64,000 nt of DNA from Chloroflexota bacterium (lineage in GTDB: Bacteria; Chloroflexota; Limnocylindria; Limnocylindrales; CSP1-4), in the NCBI GenBank assembly GCA_015478725.1, contig JADMIG010000005.1, positions 81,387-145,386 on the forward strand, written 5' to 3'. Under the pieces are notes generated by a model. The model was given only the letters and a program-made list of their open reading frames with translations, had not been told where the DNA came from and made no database searches. Positions 48,857-57,052 of the stretch are shown here, piece after piece; positions within the stretch are counted from its first letter, which is position 1, and each line of letters begins with the position of its first letter. The position numbers and the translations under genes were made by a program.

Positions 48857-51771
48857 CCGGTCGTCTGCAGGCCGGCGGCGATGCCGCCGAGCGTCGCGCC
48901 GACGAGGCGCCGAAGGAGCTGTTCCTCCGGTTCGCCCGAGCGGGTCGATCGAAGCCGGCCGAGCAGATCCACCTGGAGCGACGAGAGCGCGTCGATGTAC
49001 GGCGAGCGGAGGGCGATCGACCGGGCGAGCGCCGGATCGTCGGCGAGGAGCCGATCGCGGCTGGACAGCGCGAGGATCGCCCGAACGGACCTCTCGTATT
49101 CCGTGGCGATCTCCGCGCCGACCGCCCGCGCCTCCGGCCCCTCGGAGAGGGCGAGATAGCGCTCGAACGTCGCGATATCCGTCCAGGCGAGCGAGATCTC
49201 CGCGGCGTCGAGGAGCGAGGCGAAGAACGGCCACACCGCCCGCAGGGCCCGGAGCCGGGCGAGGCCCTCCGGCCCGCCGGCGGCGATCGCCTCCCCCAGC
49301 GCGGATCCGATCCCGTACCAGCCGGGCAGGTTGACCCGCACCTGCGACCAGGCGAAGACCCACGGGATGGCCCGCAGGTCCTCGAGTGCGGCGGATGCGG
49401 CCGCCGGACGCGACGCGGGACGGGACCCGAGGGCGAGCCCGGCGATCTGCCGGATCGGCGTCGTCTCGGCGAAGACCCGCAGGAACCCCGGCGATCCGAC
49501 GAGATCGAGGTAGGCCCGCAGGGCCCGGTCGGCGAGGTCGGCGAGGATCGGCGCTCCGTCGACCGCAGCCCGGTCGACCGCCGTTTCGTGGGTCGGGCTC
49601 GATGCGAGGAGGGTGGCGGCCGTGATCTGCTCGAGGTGCCGGCGGGCGAGGTCGGGGCTGCCGTAGTGGGCGGCGATGACCTCGCCCTGTTCGGTGAACT
49701 TGAGCCGCCCGGCGACCGAACCGGCAGCCTGGGCGAGGATCGCCCGATCGGCCGGCCCTCCCCCGCGGCCGATCGACCCACCCCGGCCGTGGAAGAGGGT
49801 GAGGCGCACGCCGTGGCGACGAGCCGATCGGATGAGGCCCTCCTGAGCTCGATGGAGGAGCCAGGTCGCGGCGAGGAATCCCGACTCCTTCGACGAGTCC
49901 GAGTAGCCGAGCATGACCTCCTGCCCGTCCGGACGGGTGTCGAGGTGACGGCGGTAGCCGGGATCATCGAGGAGGGCGTCGAGGATCGCCTCCGCATGCT
50001 CAAGTGCCACGGCGGATTCGAGCAGCGGCACGACGTCCAGGCTCGGCGTCCCGGGCGGGAGATCGGCGAGGGCCGTCGCGGCCCCTGGGACGATCGACGG
50101 GTCAGCGGCCCGTTCGGCGAGCTCGAGGACCGCGCGGACATCCTCGATCGACGTGGTGAACGAAACGACATAACGGCGGCAGGCATCCTCGCCGTGGCGG
50201 GCCTGGATGCGGGCGATCGCACGGAACGTCGCGATCACCTCGCCGAGGGTCACCCCCGGGGCGATCTCGGTTCGGAGGTCGACCTCGGCGCCGGGGCCGT
50301 GGCGGGCGGCGAGCGCGGCGAGGGCCGCCCGATGGACCGCGGCATGCTGGCGGATCTCGAGCGACGCGAGGTGGAATCCGAAGGTCGCGACCTGCCACCG
50401 CAGCTCGGCCACCTCGCCCCAGGCGACGCGTCCGAGGCCATCCGCGCCGAGCGCTGTCTCGACCACCGTGAGCTCGGCATCGAAGGCGGCCGCGTCCGGG
50501 TAGCGGCCGGTCCCGGGTCCGGGCTGTGCGGTCAACCCTGCCCGCGTCCGCCGAAGTCGCTCGCCCATCGCCCCGAATCGCTGGCGATACGGCTCGTTCG
50601 GGAAGCGCCGGGCGAGCTGACGGGCGGTGTCGGGCAGCTCCTCCGCGTCGCGGGCGAGGGCGCGCGCGAGTCCGGGATCGACACGATCCGGTGCGACCGC
50701 GACGGCGATCGTCTGCATGAGACGGGCTGTCACCGCCTCGTATCCGCGAAGGACGTGGTCGGCGTGGATCCGGATCGCGTGGACGGTCGCGTCGGCCGTC
50801 ACGTGGGGGTTGCCGTCGCGGTCGCCGCCGATCCACGAGCCGTAGCGGAGGAACGGCCGGATCGCGGGCGGCCGCGCGCCGGTCCGGCCGGCGTCGGTGG
50901 CCACGGCCGGCGCGGCGGGCACGGTCCGCGCGGCAGGATCCCGCTCCGCGAGGGCGGCGCACGCCCGGTCGTACGCCGCGTCGAGCGACCGATAGAGCCG
51001 CGGAGCGGACGTGAAGAGCGACTCGTCGAAGAACGCGAGACCGGCCCGCACCTCGTCGAGCGGACTCGGTGCCACGGACCGGATCTCGGCCGTCCGCCAG
51101 AGAATGGAGATCTCCTCGCGGAGGCGGCGGCGGGCATCCGCGTCCTCCTCCAGCGTGGCCCGCGCATCCTCGAGTCGCCCGAGCAGGCGGCCGATGCGAC
51201 GGAGCGCCACGAGGAGGGTTCGACGCCGAGCCTCCGTCGGGTGCGCCGTCAGGACCGGCGTGACGGCGAGCTGTCGGAGCGCCGGCCCGAGCGCGCCGAC
51301 GCCGTCGTCGCGGACGAGCCGGAGCAGGGCCTCGTCGACGGAGCCGGGAAGCGGCGCCGCCGTGCGGCGCGCTGCGGTGCGGAGGCGACGCGTCCGGTCA
51401 CGCTCCTCGGCGAGGTTGACGAGCTGGAAGTACAGGGTGAACGACCGGGCCACCGTCTCGAGCCGCTCGAGATCGAGTCCGGCGATCTCCGCGGCGACAT
51501 CCCTCGCGGCACGATCGCGGGCTCCGGGATCCTCCGCGCGGCGAGCGAGGACGAGGCGGCGGCGGGTCCGTTCGACGACGTCGAAGAGCTCCCGCCCGCC
51601 CTGTTCCGCGATGACCTGGCCGAGGAGCGCGCCGAGGAGCCGGATCTCCCGTTCCAGGATGGCCCGGCCGCCGCCGATGCCCGGTCCGGCGGGTTCCGCG
51701 GCGACGGCCGGGAATCGTCTCTCGCGGCGTCCCGGCAGCCGGCGCGATCCTGGGCGGCCCGGTCGCGTCAC
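48853..51771 (-). CDS. ppc: Phosphoenolpyruvate carboxylase
   Basis: 972 residues, the normal PEPC length. It adds bicarbonate to PEP to make oxaloacetate, refilling the TCA cycle. Signature sites: VLTAHPTEARRRT (catalytic His), GSWIGGDRDGNPHV, VEFAF-like FGFHLASLEIRQH, VMLGYSDSSKESGFLAA, FHGRGGSIGRGGGP (catalytic loop), KFTEQGEVIAAHY, and the conserved C-terminus GGIAAGLQTTG (usually NTG). The GTG start overlaps the homocysteine methyltransferase stop (GTGA). Confidence 0.95.
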   Translation of the reverse strand: MTRPGRPGSRRLPGRRERRFPAVAAEPAGPGIGGGRAILEREIRLLGALLGQVIAEQGGRELFDVVERTRRRLVLARRAEDPGARDRAARDVAAEIAGLDLERLETVARSFTLYFQLVNLAEERDRTRRLRTAARRTAAPLPGSVDEALLRLVRDDGVGALGPALRQLAVTPVLTAHPTEARRRTLLVALRRIGRLLGRLEDARATLEEDADARRRLREEISILWRTAEIRSVAPSPLDEVRAGLAFFDESLFTSAPRLYRSLDAAYDRACAALAERDPAARTVPAAPAVATDAGRTGARPPAIRPFLRYGSWIGGDRDGNPHVTADATVHAIRIHADHVLRGYEAVTARLMQTIAVAVAPDRVDPGLARALARDAEELPDTARQLARRFPNEPYRQRFGAMGERLRRTRAGLTAQPGPGTGRYPDAAAFDAELTVVETALGADGLGRVAWGEVAELRWQVATFGFHLASLEIRQHAAVHRAALAALAARHGPGAEVDLRTEIAPGVTLGEVIATFRAIARIQARHGEDACRRYVVSFTTSIEDVRAVLELAERAADPSIVPGAATALADLPPGTPSLDVVPLLESAVALEHAEAILDALLDDPGYRRHLDTRPDGQEVMLGYSDSSKESGFLAATWLLHRAQEGLIRSARRHGVRLTLFHGRGGSIGRGGGPADRAILAQAAGSVAGRLKFTEQGEVIAAHYGSPDLARRHLEQITAATLLASSPTHETAVDRAAVDGAPILADLADRALRAYLDLVGSPGFLRVFAETTPIRQIAGLALGSRPASRPAAASAALEDLRAIPWVFAWSQVRVNLPGWYGIGSALGEAIAAGGPEGLARLRALRAVWPFFASLLDAAEISLAWTDIATFERYLALSEGPEARAVGAEIATEYERSVRAILALSSRDRLLADDPALARSIALRSPYIDALSSLQVDLLGRLRSTRSGEPEEQLLRRLVGATLGGIAAGLQTTG

Positions 51772-52793
51772 GATCCGCCCGCTGCCGGCGACGGTCTGTC
51801 CACCACGGCAGCGATCCCCGCGATGGTCGCCGGGGTGACGCGGCAGCAGCCGCCGACGAGCCTGGCGCCGGCCGTCACCCACCGACGCGCCGCCGCTCCG
51901 TCGACCCGCGAGGACGGCGCCGCCGGCACCGCCTGCCACTGCCCCGCGACGGGATCCCATCGCTCGCCGCTGTTCGGGTACACCACGAGCGGCCGATCCG
52001 TGACCGAGCGCGCACGGGCAAGGAGCTCGTCAACGTGCTCGGGCGCCGTGCAGTTGACACCGATCGCGATGACCCGCGGTGACGACTCGGCCAGCGCGAA
52101 TGCGTCCTCGACCGGCGCGCCGCCTGCGAGACGCTCGCCATCGGCGCAGGTGAAGCTCAGCCAGCCGGAGGTCTCGAGCTCCTCGAACAACCCGACGAGC
52201 GCGGCTCCCTCCTCGAGCTCGGGGATCGTCTCGCAGGCGAGGACATCGGCGCCCGCGCCGGCGAGGACCGCCATCCGGGGAGCGTGGAAGGCGCGGAGGT
52301 CGGCGGTCGAGAGCCCGTAGCGGCCTCGATACTCCGAGCCGTCGGCCAGCGTCGCTCCGTACGGCCCGACGGAGGCGGCGACATATCGAGCGACGGTCGC
52401 ACCCGCCGGAGCCGGGCCGCCGGTCGCACCCGGCGGAGTCGCACCGGCGGCGACCTCGTCCGCGCAGCGGTGGCGAGCCTCGTCGGCGAGGCGCACGCTG
52501 AGCGCAAAGAGGTCCCTCGCTGCCGCGGCGTCGATCCCCCGTCGGGCGAACCCCGCGAACGACGCCTGGTAGCTCGCCGTCGTGGCGACCCGAGCTCCGG
52601 CTCGATAGAAGGCGAGATGGGCCCGCACGATCGCGTCCGGATCCTCGACGAGGAGCCTGGCCGACCACAGGGCATCGCGCAGATCGGCACCCTGCGCCTC
52701 GAGCTCGGTCGCGAGCCCGCCGTCGAGGACGATCGGGCCCTGGGTGACCGCGAGGCCGAACGACCGGCCGCCGTCAGCCCGATCGATCGACAT
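51768..52793 (-). CDS. mmuM: Homocysteine S-methyltransferase (MmuM-like)
   Basis: 341 residues. It uses S-methylmethionine or SAM to methylate homocysteine to methionine. The zinc ligands are seen as GVNCTAPEH and the paired cysteines of LVGGCCRVTP. Also LDGGLATELEAQG at the start, TTASYQASF, VAASVGPYGATLADGSEYRG and ETIPELEEG. The ATG has AGGAGGGCG upstream. It is the first gene of a coupled trio with ppc and a mutarotase, an odd metabolic mix. Confidence 0.9.
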   Translation of the reverse strand: MSIDRADGGRSFGLAVTQGPIVLDGGLATELEAQGADLRDALWSARLLVEDPDAIVRAHLAFYRAGARVATTASYQASFAGFARRGIDAAAARDLFALSVRLADEARHRCADEVAAGATPPGATGGPAPAGATVARYVAASVGPYGATLADGSEYRGRYGLSTADLRAFHAPRMAVLAGAGADVLACETIPELEEGAALVGLFEELETSGWLSFTCADGERLAGGAPVEDAFALAESSPRVIAIGVNCTAPEHVDELLARARSVTDRPLVVYPNSGERWDPVAGQWQAVPAAPSSRVDGAAARRWVTAGARLVGGCCRVTPATIAGIAAVVDRPSPAAGGS

Positions 52794-52843
52794 CGCCCGT
52801 TCGCCCTCCTGTCCGCCCTGAGCGTCGGAGTGTAGCCGCGGTG

Positions 52844-52849
52844 TAGTCT
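52844..52849 (+). promoter_or_regulatory. Candidate -10 box (TAGTCT), leaderless
   Basis: TAGTCT is located 7 nt before the GTG start of the CPBP-like gene, with no Shine-Dalgarno sequence. Confidence 0.45.
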
Positions 52850-52856
52850 CGAAGTC

Positions 52857-53627
52857 GTGGACACGTCCCCCGCCGGAGGCTCCGGGCCGATCTGGTGGCG
52901 CCGGCTCGGCCGGGCATTCGTCGCCGCCGCACCCCACCCGGGAGTCGCCGTCGTGACATCCCGGGATCGGGCCACGATCCGGCTCGCCGGCCTCGACCTG
53001 CCGATCCGCCCGGCGATCGCGATCGTCGCCACGGTCCTTGTCCTCCTCGCCGACTACCACCGCAACTTCCTGCCGGCGGACATCCTCTTCAGTCGCGACC
53101 CGGCGGCGATGCGGACGGTCGCCCTCGAGCGGCTTGCGCTCTTCGGGATCGTCCCGCTCGCCATCGTCGTCGGCCTGTTCCGCGACGATCCGCGACGCTA
53201 CGGCCTCAGGCTCGGCGACTGGCGAGCGGGGGTCACCCTCGCCGGGATCGGCGTCGTCGTCCTCGCCCCCGTCGTGATCTGGCTCGGCCAGCGACCGGAT
53301 TTCGGCGCCTACTACGCTCCGAGCGCGACCGGCGCCCCGGACCTCATCCTGACGAACACCCTCGATCTCGGGGCTGCCGAGTTCCTCTTCCGCGGCTTTC
53401 TCATGTTCGCCCTCCTGCGGACGATCGGCCCGCTCGCCATCCTCGTTGCGGCCGTGCCGTTCGCGTTCTCGCACCTCGGCAAGCCGGAGCTCGAGACCCT
53501 CTCCGCACTGTTCGGCGGCACCATCTTCGGGTGGCTCGACTGGCGGACCGGCTCGATCCTCTACAGCGCGGCCGCCCACGTCGCGCTGCTCACGCTCGTC
53601 ACGCTCGCGGCCGGCGGCCGGATCTGA
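52857..53627 (+). CDS. CPBP-type intramembrane protease-like protein, altered active site
   Basis: 256 residues, about seven helices. The CPBP/Abi family motif EExxxR appears as AEFLFRG (AAEFLFRGFLMF), so the first glutamate is replaced by Ala. The second motif FxxxH is present (FAFSHLGKPE) and the last His in SAAAHVALL. If the first Glu is catalytic as in Rce1-type proteases, activity may be lost or changed. These proteins process prenylated or peptide substrates, or serve in bacteriocin immunity. Single gene, divergent from mmuM. Confidence 0.78.
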   Translation: MDTSPAGGSGPIWWRRLGRAFVAAAPHPGVAVVTSRDRATIRLAGLDLPIRPAIAIVATVLVLLADYHRNFLPADILFSRDPAAMRTVALERLALFGIVPLAIVVGLFRDDPRRYGLRLGDWRAGVTLAGIGVVVLAPVVIWLGQRPDFGAYYAPSATGAPDLILTNTLDLGAAEFLFRGFLMFALLRTIGPLAILVAAVPFAFSHLGKPELETLSALFGGTIFGWLDWRTGSILYSAAAHVALLTLVTLAAGGRI

Positions 53628-53673
53628 CGTACCCGTCGAGCGGGCATGGCCGACGTTCGTCGATCCCACCGAT

Positions 53674-53679
53674 TAGACT
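53674..53679 (+). promoter_or_regulatory. Candidate -10 box (TAGACT) of the transhydrogenase operon
   Basis: TAGACT lies about 55 nt before the pntAA ATG. No clear -35 is visible. A leader of about 50 nt would contain the AGGTGGTGG ribosome-binding region. Confidence 0.4.
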
Positions 53680-53734
53680 GCGCCCCGACACTCGAACCAA
53701 CCCACGGATCCCTCTTCCCCAGGTGGTGGTGCCC

Positions 53735-54901
53735 ATGAAGGTCGGCGTCGCCAGGGAGACCGCGGCCGGTGAACGGCGCGTCGCCCTGGTACCCGAAGCG
53801 CTCGGCAAGCTGACGGCGGCCGGGCTCGAGATCCTCGTCGAGGCCGGCGCCGGAGCCGGTTCTTCGATCCCCGACGCGGCATATGCCGACGCGGGCGCCA
53901 CGATCGTGACGACGAATGCGCTGTACGCGACCGCCGACGTCATCCTGCGGGTCCAGAAGCCGTCCGCGGCGGAGGCGGTCAGGCTGCGATCCGGGCAGAC
54001 CGTGATCGGTCTCCTCCAGCCGCTGCTCGATCCGCACCTCATGGCGGCGCTCGCGGCGGCGGGGGTGACCGCCATCAGCCTCGACGCGCTGCCGCGGACC
54101 CTGAGCCGGGCGCAGACCATGGATGCCCTCTCGAGCCAGGCGAATGTCGGCGGCTACAAGGCAGTCCTCATCGCGGCGAACGCGTACGGGCGGTATTTCC
54201 CGCTTCTGACGACCGCCGCCGGCACTGCCAAGCCCGCCAATGTCCTCATCCTCGGCATCGGCGTGGCCGGCCTCCAGGCGATCGGCACCGCGCGGCGGCT
54301 CGGCGCCGTCGTCAAGGCGTACGACGTGCGCGCGGAGACGAAGGAGCAGGCCGCCAGCCTCGGCGCGCAGTTCCTCGTCCTCCGCTCCGTCGCCGACGCG
54401 TCCGGGACCGGAGGCTACGCGCGCCAGCTCACCCCGGAGGAGCAGGCCGCCCAGCAGGCCGAGCTCAACGGCCACATCGCGGCCATGGACATCGTCATCA
54501 CGACCGCCCAGGTGCCCGGACGGCGTCCGCCGCTCCTCGTCACGGCAGCGGCGGTCCACGGCATGAAGGCCGGGTCGGTCATCGTCGACATGGCGGCCTC
54601 CGCGCTCGGCGGCAACGTCGAGCTGAGCCGGGCGGGCGAGACGATCGTCACGGACAACGGGGTGACGATCATCGCCCCGGACAACCTGCCGGCCACGATG
54701 CCCGCCGGCTCCTCGATGTTCTACGCGCGGAACATCGGCGCGCTCCTGCTCCACCTCGTGAAGGACGGAGCGCTTGCCTTCGACTTCGGCGAGGAGATCA
54801 CCGCCGGGACCGTCATCACGCACGGCGGCGCGGTGGTCCAGGAGGCGACGAAGAAGCTGCTGCAGCCGGCGACGCCGGCCGCCGGAGGTGCCACCGCATG
54901 A
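53735..54901 (+). CDS. pntAA: NAD(P) transhydrogenase subunit alpha part 1 (PntAA)
   Basis: 388 residues, the NAD(H)-binding dI domain. The fold starts MKVGVARETAAGERRVALVP. Residues bind NAD through ILGIGVAGLQAIGTARRLGA and the following YDVRAETKEQAASLGA; RTLSRAQTMDALSSQANVGGYKA and GSVIVDMAASALGGNVE are conserved. The enzyme complex moves hydride between NADH and NADP+ driven by the proton gradient. The stop overlaps pntAB (ATGA), so this is the three-gene form like Rhodospirillum rubrum. Confidence 0.95.
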   Translation: MKVGVARETAAGERRVALVPEALGKLTAAGLEILVEAGAGAGSSIPDAAYADAGATIVTTNALYATADVILRVQKPSAAEAVRLRSGQTVIGLLQPLLDPHLMAALAAAGVTAISLDALPRTLSRAQTMDALSSQANVGGYKAVLIAANAYGRYFPLLTTAAGTAKPANVLILGIGVAGLQAIGTARRLGAVVKAYDVRAETKEQAASLGAQFLVLRSVADASGTGGYARQLTPEEQAAQQAELNGHIAAMDIVITTAQVPGRRPPLLVTAAAVHGMKAGSVIVDMAASALGGNVELSRAGETIVTDNGVTIIAPDNLPATMPAGSSMFYARNIGALLLHLVKDGALAFDFGEEITAGTVITHGGAVVQEATKKLLQPATPAAGGATA

Positions 54902-55245
54902 GCCCCGAGCTCCTCAACTCCCTGGCGATCTTCGCCCTGGCGATCCTCGTCGGGTTCGAGGTCATCAGCAAGGTCCCGGCGACGCTCCACACGCCGCTCA
55001 TGTCCGGCGCGAACTCGATCCACGGCATCGTCCTCGTCGGAGCGATGCTCATCGCCGCGGACGCGAACGACCCGCTCGCCTACCTCCTCGCCTTCGTCGC
55101 GATGGTCTTCGGGGCGATGAACGTCGTCGGCGGCTACGTCGTCACGGACCGGATGCTCCAGATGTTCCGCAAGAAGCCCGTGACCCCGAAGGTCGCCGCC
55201 GATCCGGAGGGCGCCCCCGGGTCCGTCGGCGCCCCCGGCGCGTAG
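54898..55245 (+). CDS. pntAB: NAD(P) transhydrogenase subunit alpha part 2 (PntAB)
   Basis: 115 residues with three to four helices forming part of the proton channel: LAIFALAILVGFEVISKVPATLHTPLMSGANSIHG is the family signature (TPLMSGTNAISG in others). A Pro/Gly-rich tail follows. Small subunit between the NAD-binding and NADP-binding parts. Confidence 0.94.
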   Translation: MSPELLNSLAIFALAILVGFEVISKVPATLHTPLMSGANSIHGIVLVGAMLIAADANDPLAYLLAFVAMVFGAMNVVGGYVVTDRMLQMFRKKPVTPKVAADPEGAPGSVGAPGA

Positions 55246-55260
55246 CCCAGGACCGCGCCG

Positions 55261-56700
55261 ATGTCCCAGGAGTGGATCACCACCATCGCTTATCTCGCGT
55301 GGCTCAGCGGGGCCGCGTGCTTCGTCCTCGGCCTCCACCAGATGAACTCGCCGGCCACGGCCAGGAACGGGAACCGGCTCAGCGCCTCCGGGATGGCGAT
55401 CGCGGTGGTTGCCACGCTCGGCTGGCTCGCCCTCCGTCCCGGAGGCATGAGCGCCGCGGCCTGGATCATCATCGTCGTCGGCTTCGCCATCGGCGGTGGA
55501 GCCGGACTCTACGCCGCGCGGAACGTGAAGATGACCGCGATGCCGCAGCTCGTCTCGCTCTTCAACGCGGTGGGCGGTGGGGCGGCGGCGCTCGTCGCGA
55601 CCAGCGACTTCATCCGCCTCTCGAGCATCGGCGCGGACCTCTCGACGACGATCTTCGTCGTGCTCGGAGCTGTCATCGGGTCGATCACGTTCAGCGGCTC
55701 GCTCATCGCCGGCGGCAAGCTCCAGGGACTCATCGCCGGCAAGCCGATCCAGGTGCCCGGCGGGCGGGCCGTGACAGTGGCGATCGCGATCGTCGCGGTC
55801 GTGGGAACGATCGCCCTCATCCTCGACTCCGCGGGCAGCCTGAGCCTCGGCAGCGGGGCGACGGTCGTCGTCCTCGCGGTCGTCGTGGCGGCGGGACTCG
55901 TCTTCGGCATCACGATGGTCCTGCCGATCGGCGGTGCGGACATGCCGGTCGTCATCAGCCTGCTCAACAGCTTCACCGGGACGGCGGCGGCGATGGCCGG
56001 CTTCGTCATCGGCAACCCCGTGCTCATCATCAGCGGCGCCCTCGTCGGCGCGTCGGGCGGGATCCTCACGAAGCTCATGGCGGACGCGATGAACCGCTCC
56101 GTCCTCAACATCATCGCCGGCGGCTTCGGCGGCGGCGAAGGCGTCGTGTCGGCCGTCGTCGGCGCGGGAGGATCGGTCCGCGAGATCACCGCGGACGATG
56201 CCGCCATCCAGCTCGCCTACGCGCAGCACGTCATCGTCGTCCCGGGTTACGGCCTCGCCGTGGCCCAGGCGCAGCACCAGGTCCGCGAGCTCGCCGAGCT
56301 CCTCGAGTCTCGCGGCGTCGACGTGAAATACGCGATCCACCCGGTGGCCGGGCGGATGCCGGGCCACATGAACGTCCTCCTCGCCGAGGCGAACGTCCCG
56401 TACCCCCAGCTCAAGGAGATGGAGGAGATCAACCCCGAGTTCGACCGGGCGGATGTGGCGCTCGTCGTCGGCGCGAACGACGTGACGAACCCGGCTGCCC
56501 GGCGGCCCGGCTCGCCGGTCTCCGGCATGCCGATCCTCGACGTCGACCACGCGAAGTCCATCATCGTCATCAAGCGCTCCATGGGTCGCGGCTACGCCGG
56601 CATCGACAACGAGCTGTACGCGGACCCGAAGACGGGGATGCTCTTCGCGGACGCCAAGGACGGTCTCCAGGCGCTCGTCACCGCGGTGAAAGCGGTCTGA
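55261..56700 (+). CDS. pntB: NAD(P) transhydrogenase subunit beta (PntB)
   Basis: 479 residues: eight or nine helices (dII) then the NADP(H)-binding dIII domain. Landmarks are LFNAVGGGAAAL, IGSITFSGSLIAGGKLQGL, LLNSFTGTAAAMAGF, the NADP loop VPGYGLAVAQAQHQV, IHPVAGRMPGHMNVLLAEA, VALVVGANDVTNPAARRPGSPVSGMPILDV, and KRSMGRGYAGIDNELY. It starts 15 bp after pntAB. Ends the operon. Confidence 0.95.
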   Translation: MSQEWITTIAYLAWLSGAACFVLGLHQMNSPATARNGNRLSASGMAIAVVATLGWLALRPGGMSAAAWIIIVVGFAIGGGAGLYAARNVKMTAMPQLVSLFNAVGGGAAALVATSDFIRLSSIGADLSTTIFVVLGAVIGSITFSGSLIAGGKLQGLIAGKPIQVPGGRAVTVAIAIVAVVGTIALILDSAGSLSLGSGATVVVLAVVVAAGLVFGITMVLPIGGADMPVVISLLNSFTGTAAAMAGFVIGNPVLIISGALVGASGGILTKLMADAMNRSVLNIIAGGFGGGEGVVSAVVGAGGSVREITADDAAIQLAYAQHVIVVPGYGLAVAQAQHQVRELAELLESRGVDVKYAIHPVAGRMPGHMNVLLAEANVPYPQLKEMEEINPEFDRADVALVVGANDVTNPAARRPGSPVSGMPILDVDHAKSIIVIKRSMGRGYAGIDNELYADPKTGMLFADAKDGLQALVTAVKAV

Positions 56701-56763
56701 CCCGGCGGTGGCGCGGCGCCTGAGCTCGTCCGCCTCCGTCAGGTCGGTTCCGGGTGGCGGATC

Positions 56764-56793
56764 CTGCCAGATGCGCATCAGGCGGGCGCTGGT
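56764..56793 (+). repeat. Dispersed 30-bp repeat, copy B1
   Basis: Core TGCCAGATGCGCATCAGGCG then GGCGCTGGT. It is about 85% identical to A1 (13241-13270), with the ATCAGGCGGGC stretch exactly shared. Confidence 0.7.
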
Positions 56794-56802
56794 CCGGCCG
56801 AT

Positions 56803-56830
56803 CGTGCCAGATGCGCTCCAGGCGAGCGTT
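56803..56830 (+). repeat. Dispersed 30-bp repeat, copy B2
   Basis: Core GTGCCAGATGCGCTCCAGGC then GAGCGTT, in the same direction as B1 and 39 bp after it. Confidence 0.6.
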
Positions 56831-56910
56831 CGCCACGTTCGCGAGGCCCACCTCCCCGACGCCACGCTCAGCCACGGGCCCGGAGGATCGTCGGGGCCGA
56901 CGCCGCGGTG

Positions 56911-56940
56911 ACGAGCGCCCACCTGGTGACCATCTGCCGG
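56911..56940 (-). repeat. Dispersed 30-bp repeat, copy B3
   Basis: On the minus strand it starts CCGGCAGATGGTCACCAGGT. It matches A1 in its first 11 bases and is inverted relative to B1 and B2. Confidence 0.65.
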
Positions 56941-56947
56941 TTTCCGA

Positions 56948-56983
56948 ACCGCCCACGACGTGCGGACCGCCCACAACGTGCGG
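56948..56983 (+). repeat. 18-bp tandem repeat (two copies plus degenerate third)
   Basis: ACCGCCCACGACGTGCGG is followed directly by the same 18-mer with one change (G to A), then a degenerate third unit starting ACCGTCAGCAACG. Confidence 0.6.
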
Positions 56984-57052
56984 ACCGTCAGCAACGACCC
57001 GTGGCGCTCGCCTGCCTCCCTGCGGCGGTGCCGGGCCTCGACCCGCTGGCCT

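Larger units (their letters stand above)
56701..57052. other. Intergenic region with inverted ~30-bp repeats and an 18-bp tandem repeat
   Basis: No convincing gene in this 352-bp gap between convergent genes. It contains three copies of the repeat also present at 13241-13407 (two forward, one inverted), a CCACGCTCAG segment (56861) and a short tandem repeat. The shared order of parts suggests a common origin. Confidence 0.7.

Noticed and set aside
49588..52320. 910-codon plus-strand open frame opposite PEP carboxylase
   Set aside because: Antisense of ppc and mmuM; composition is that of a shadow frame.
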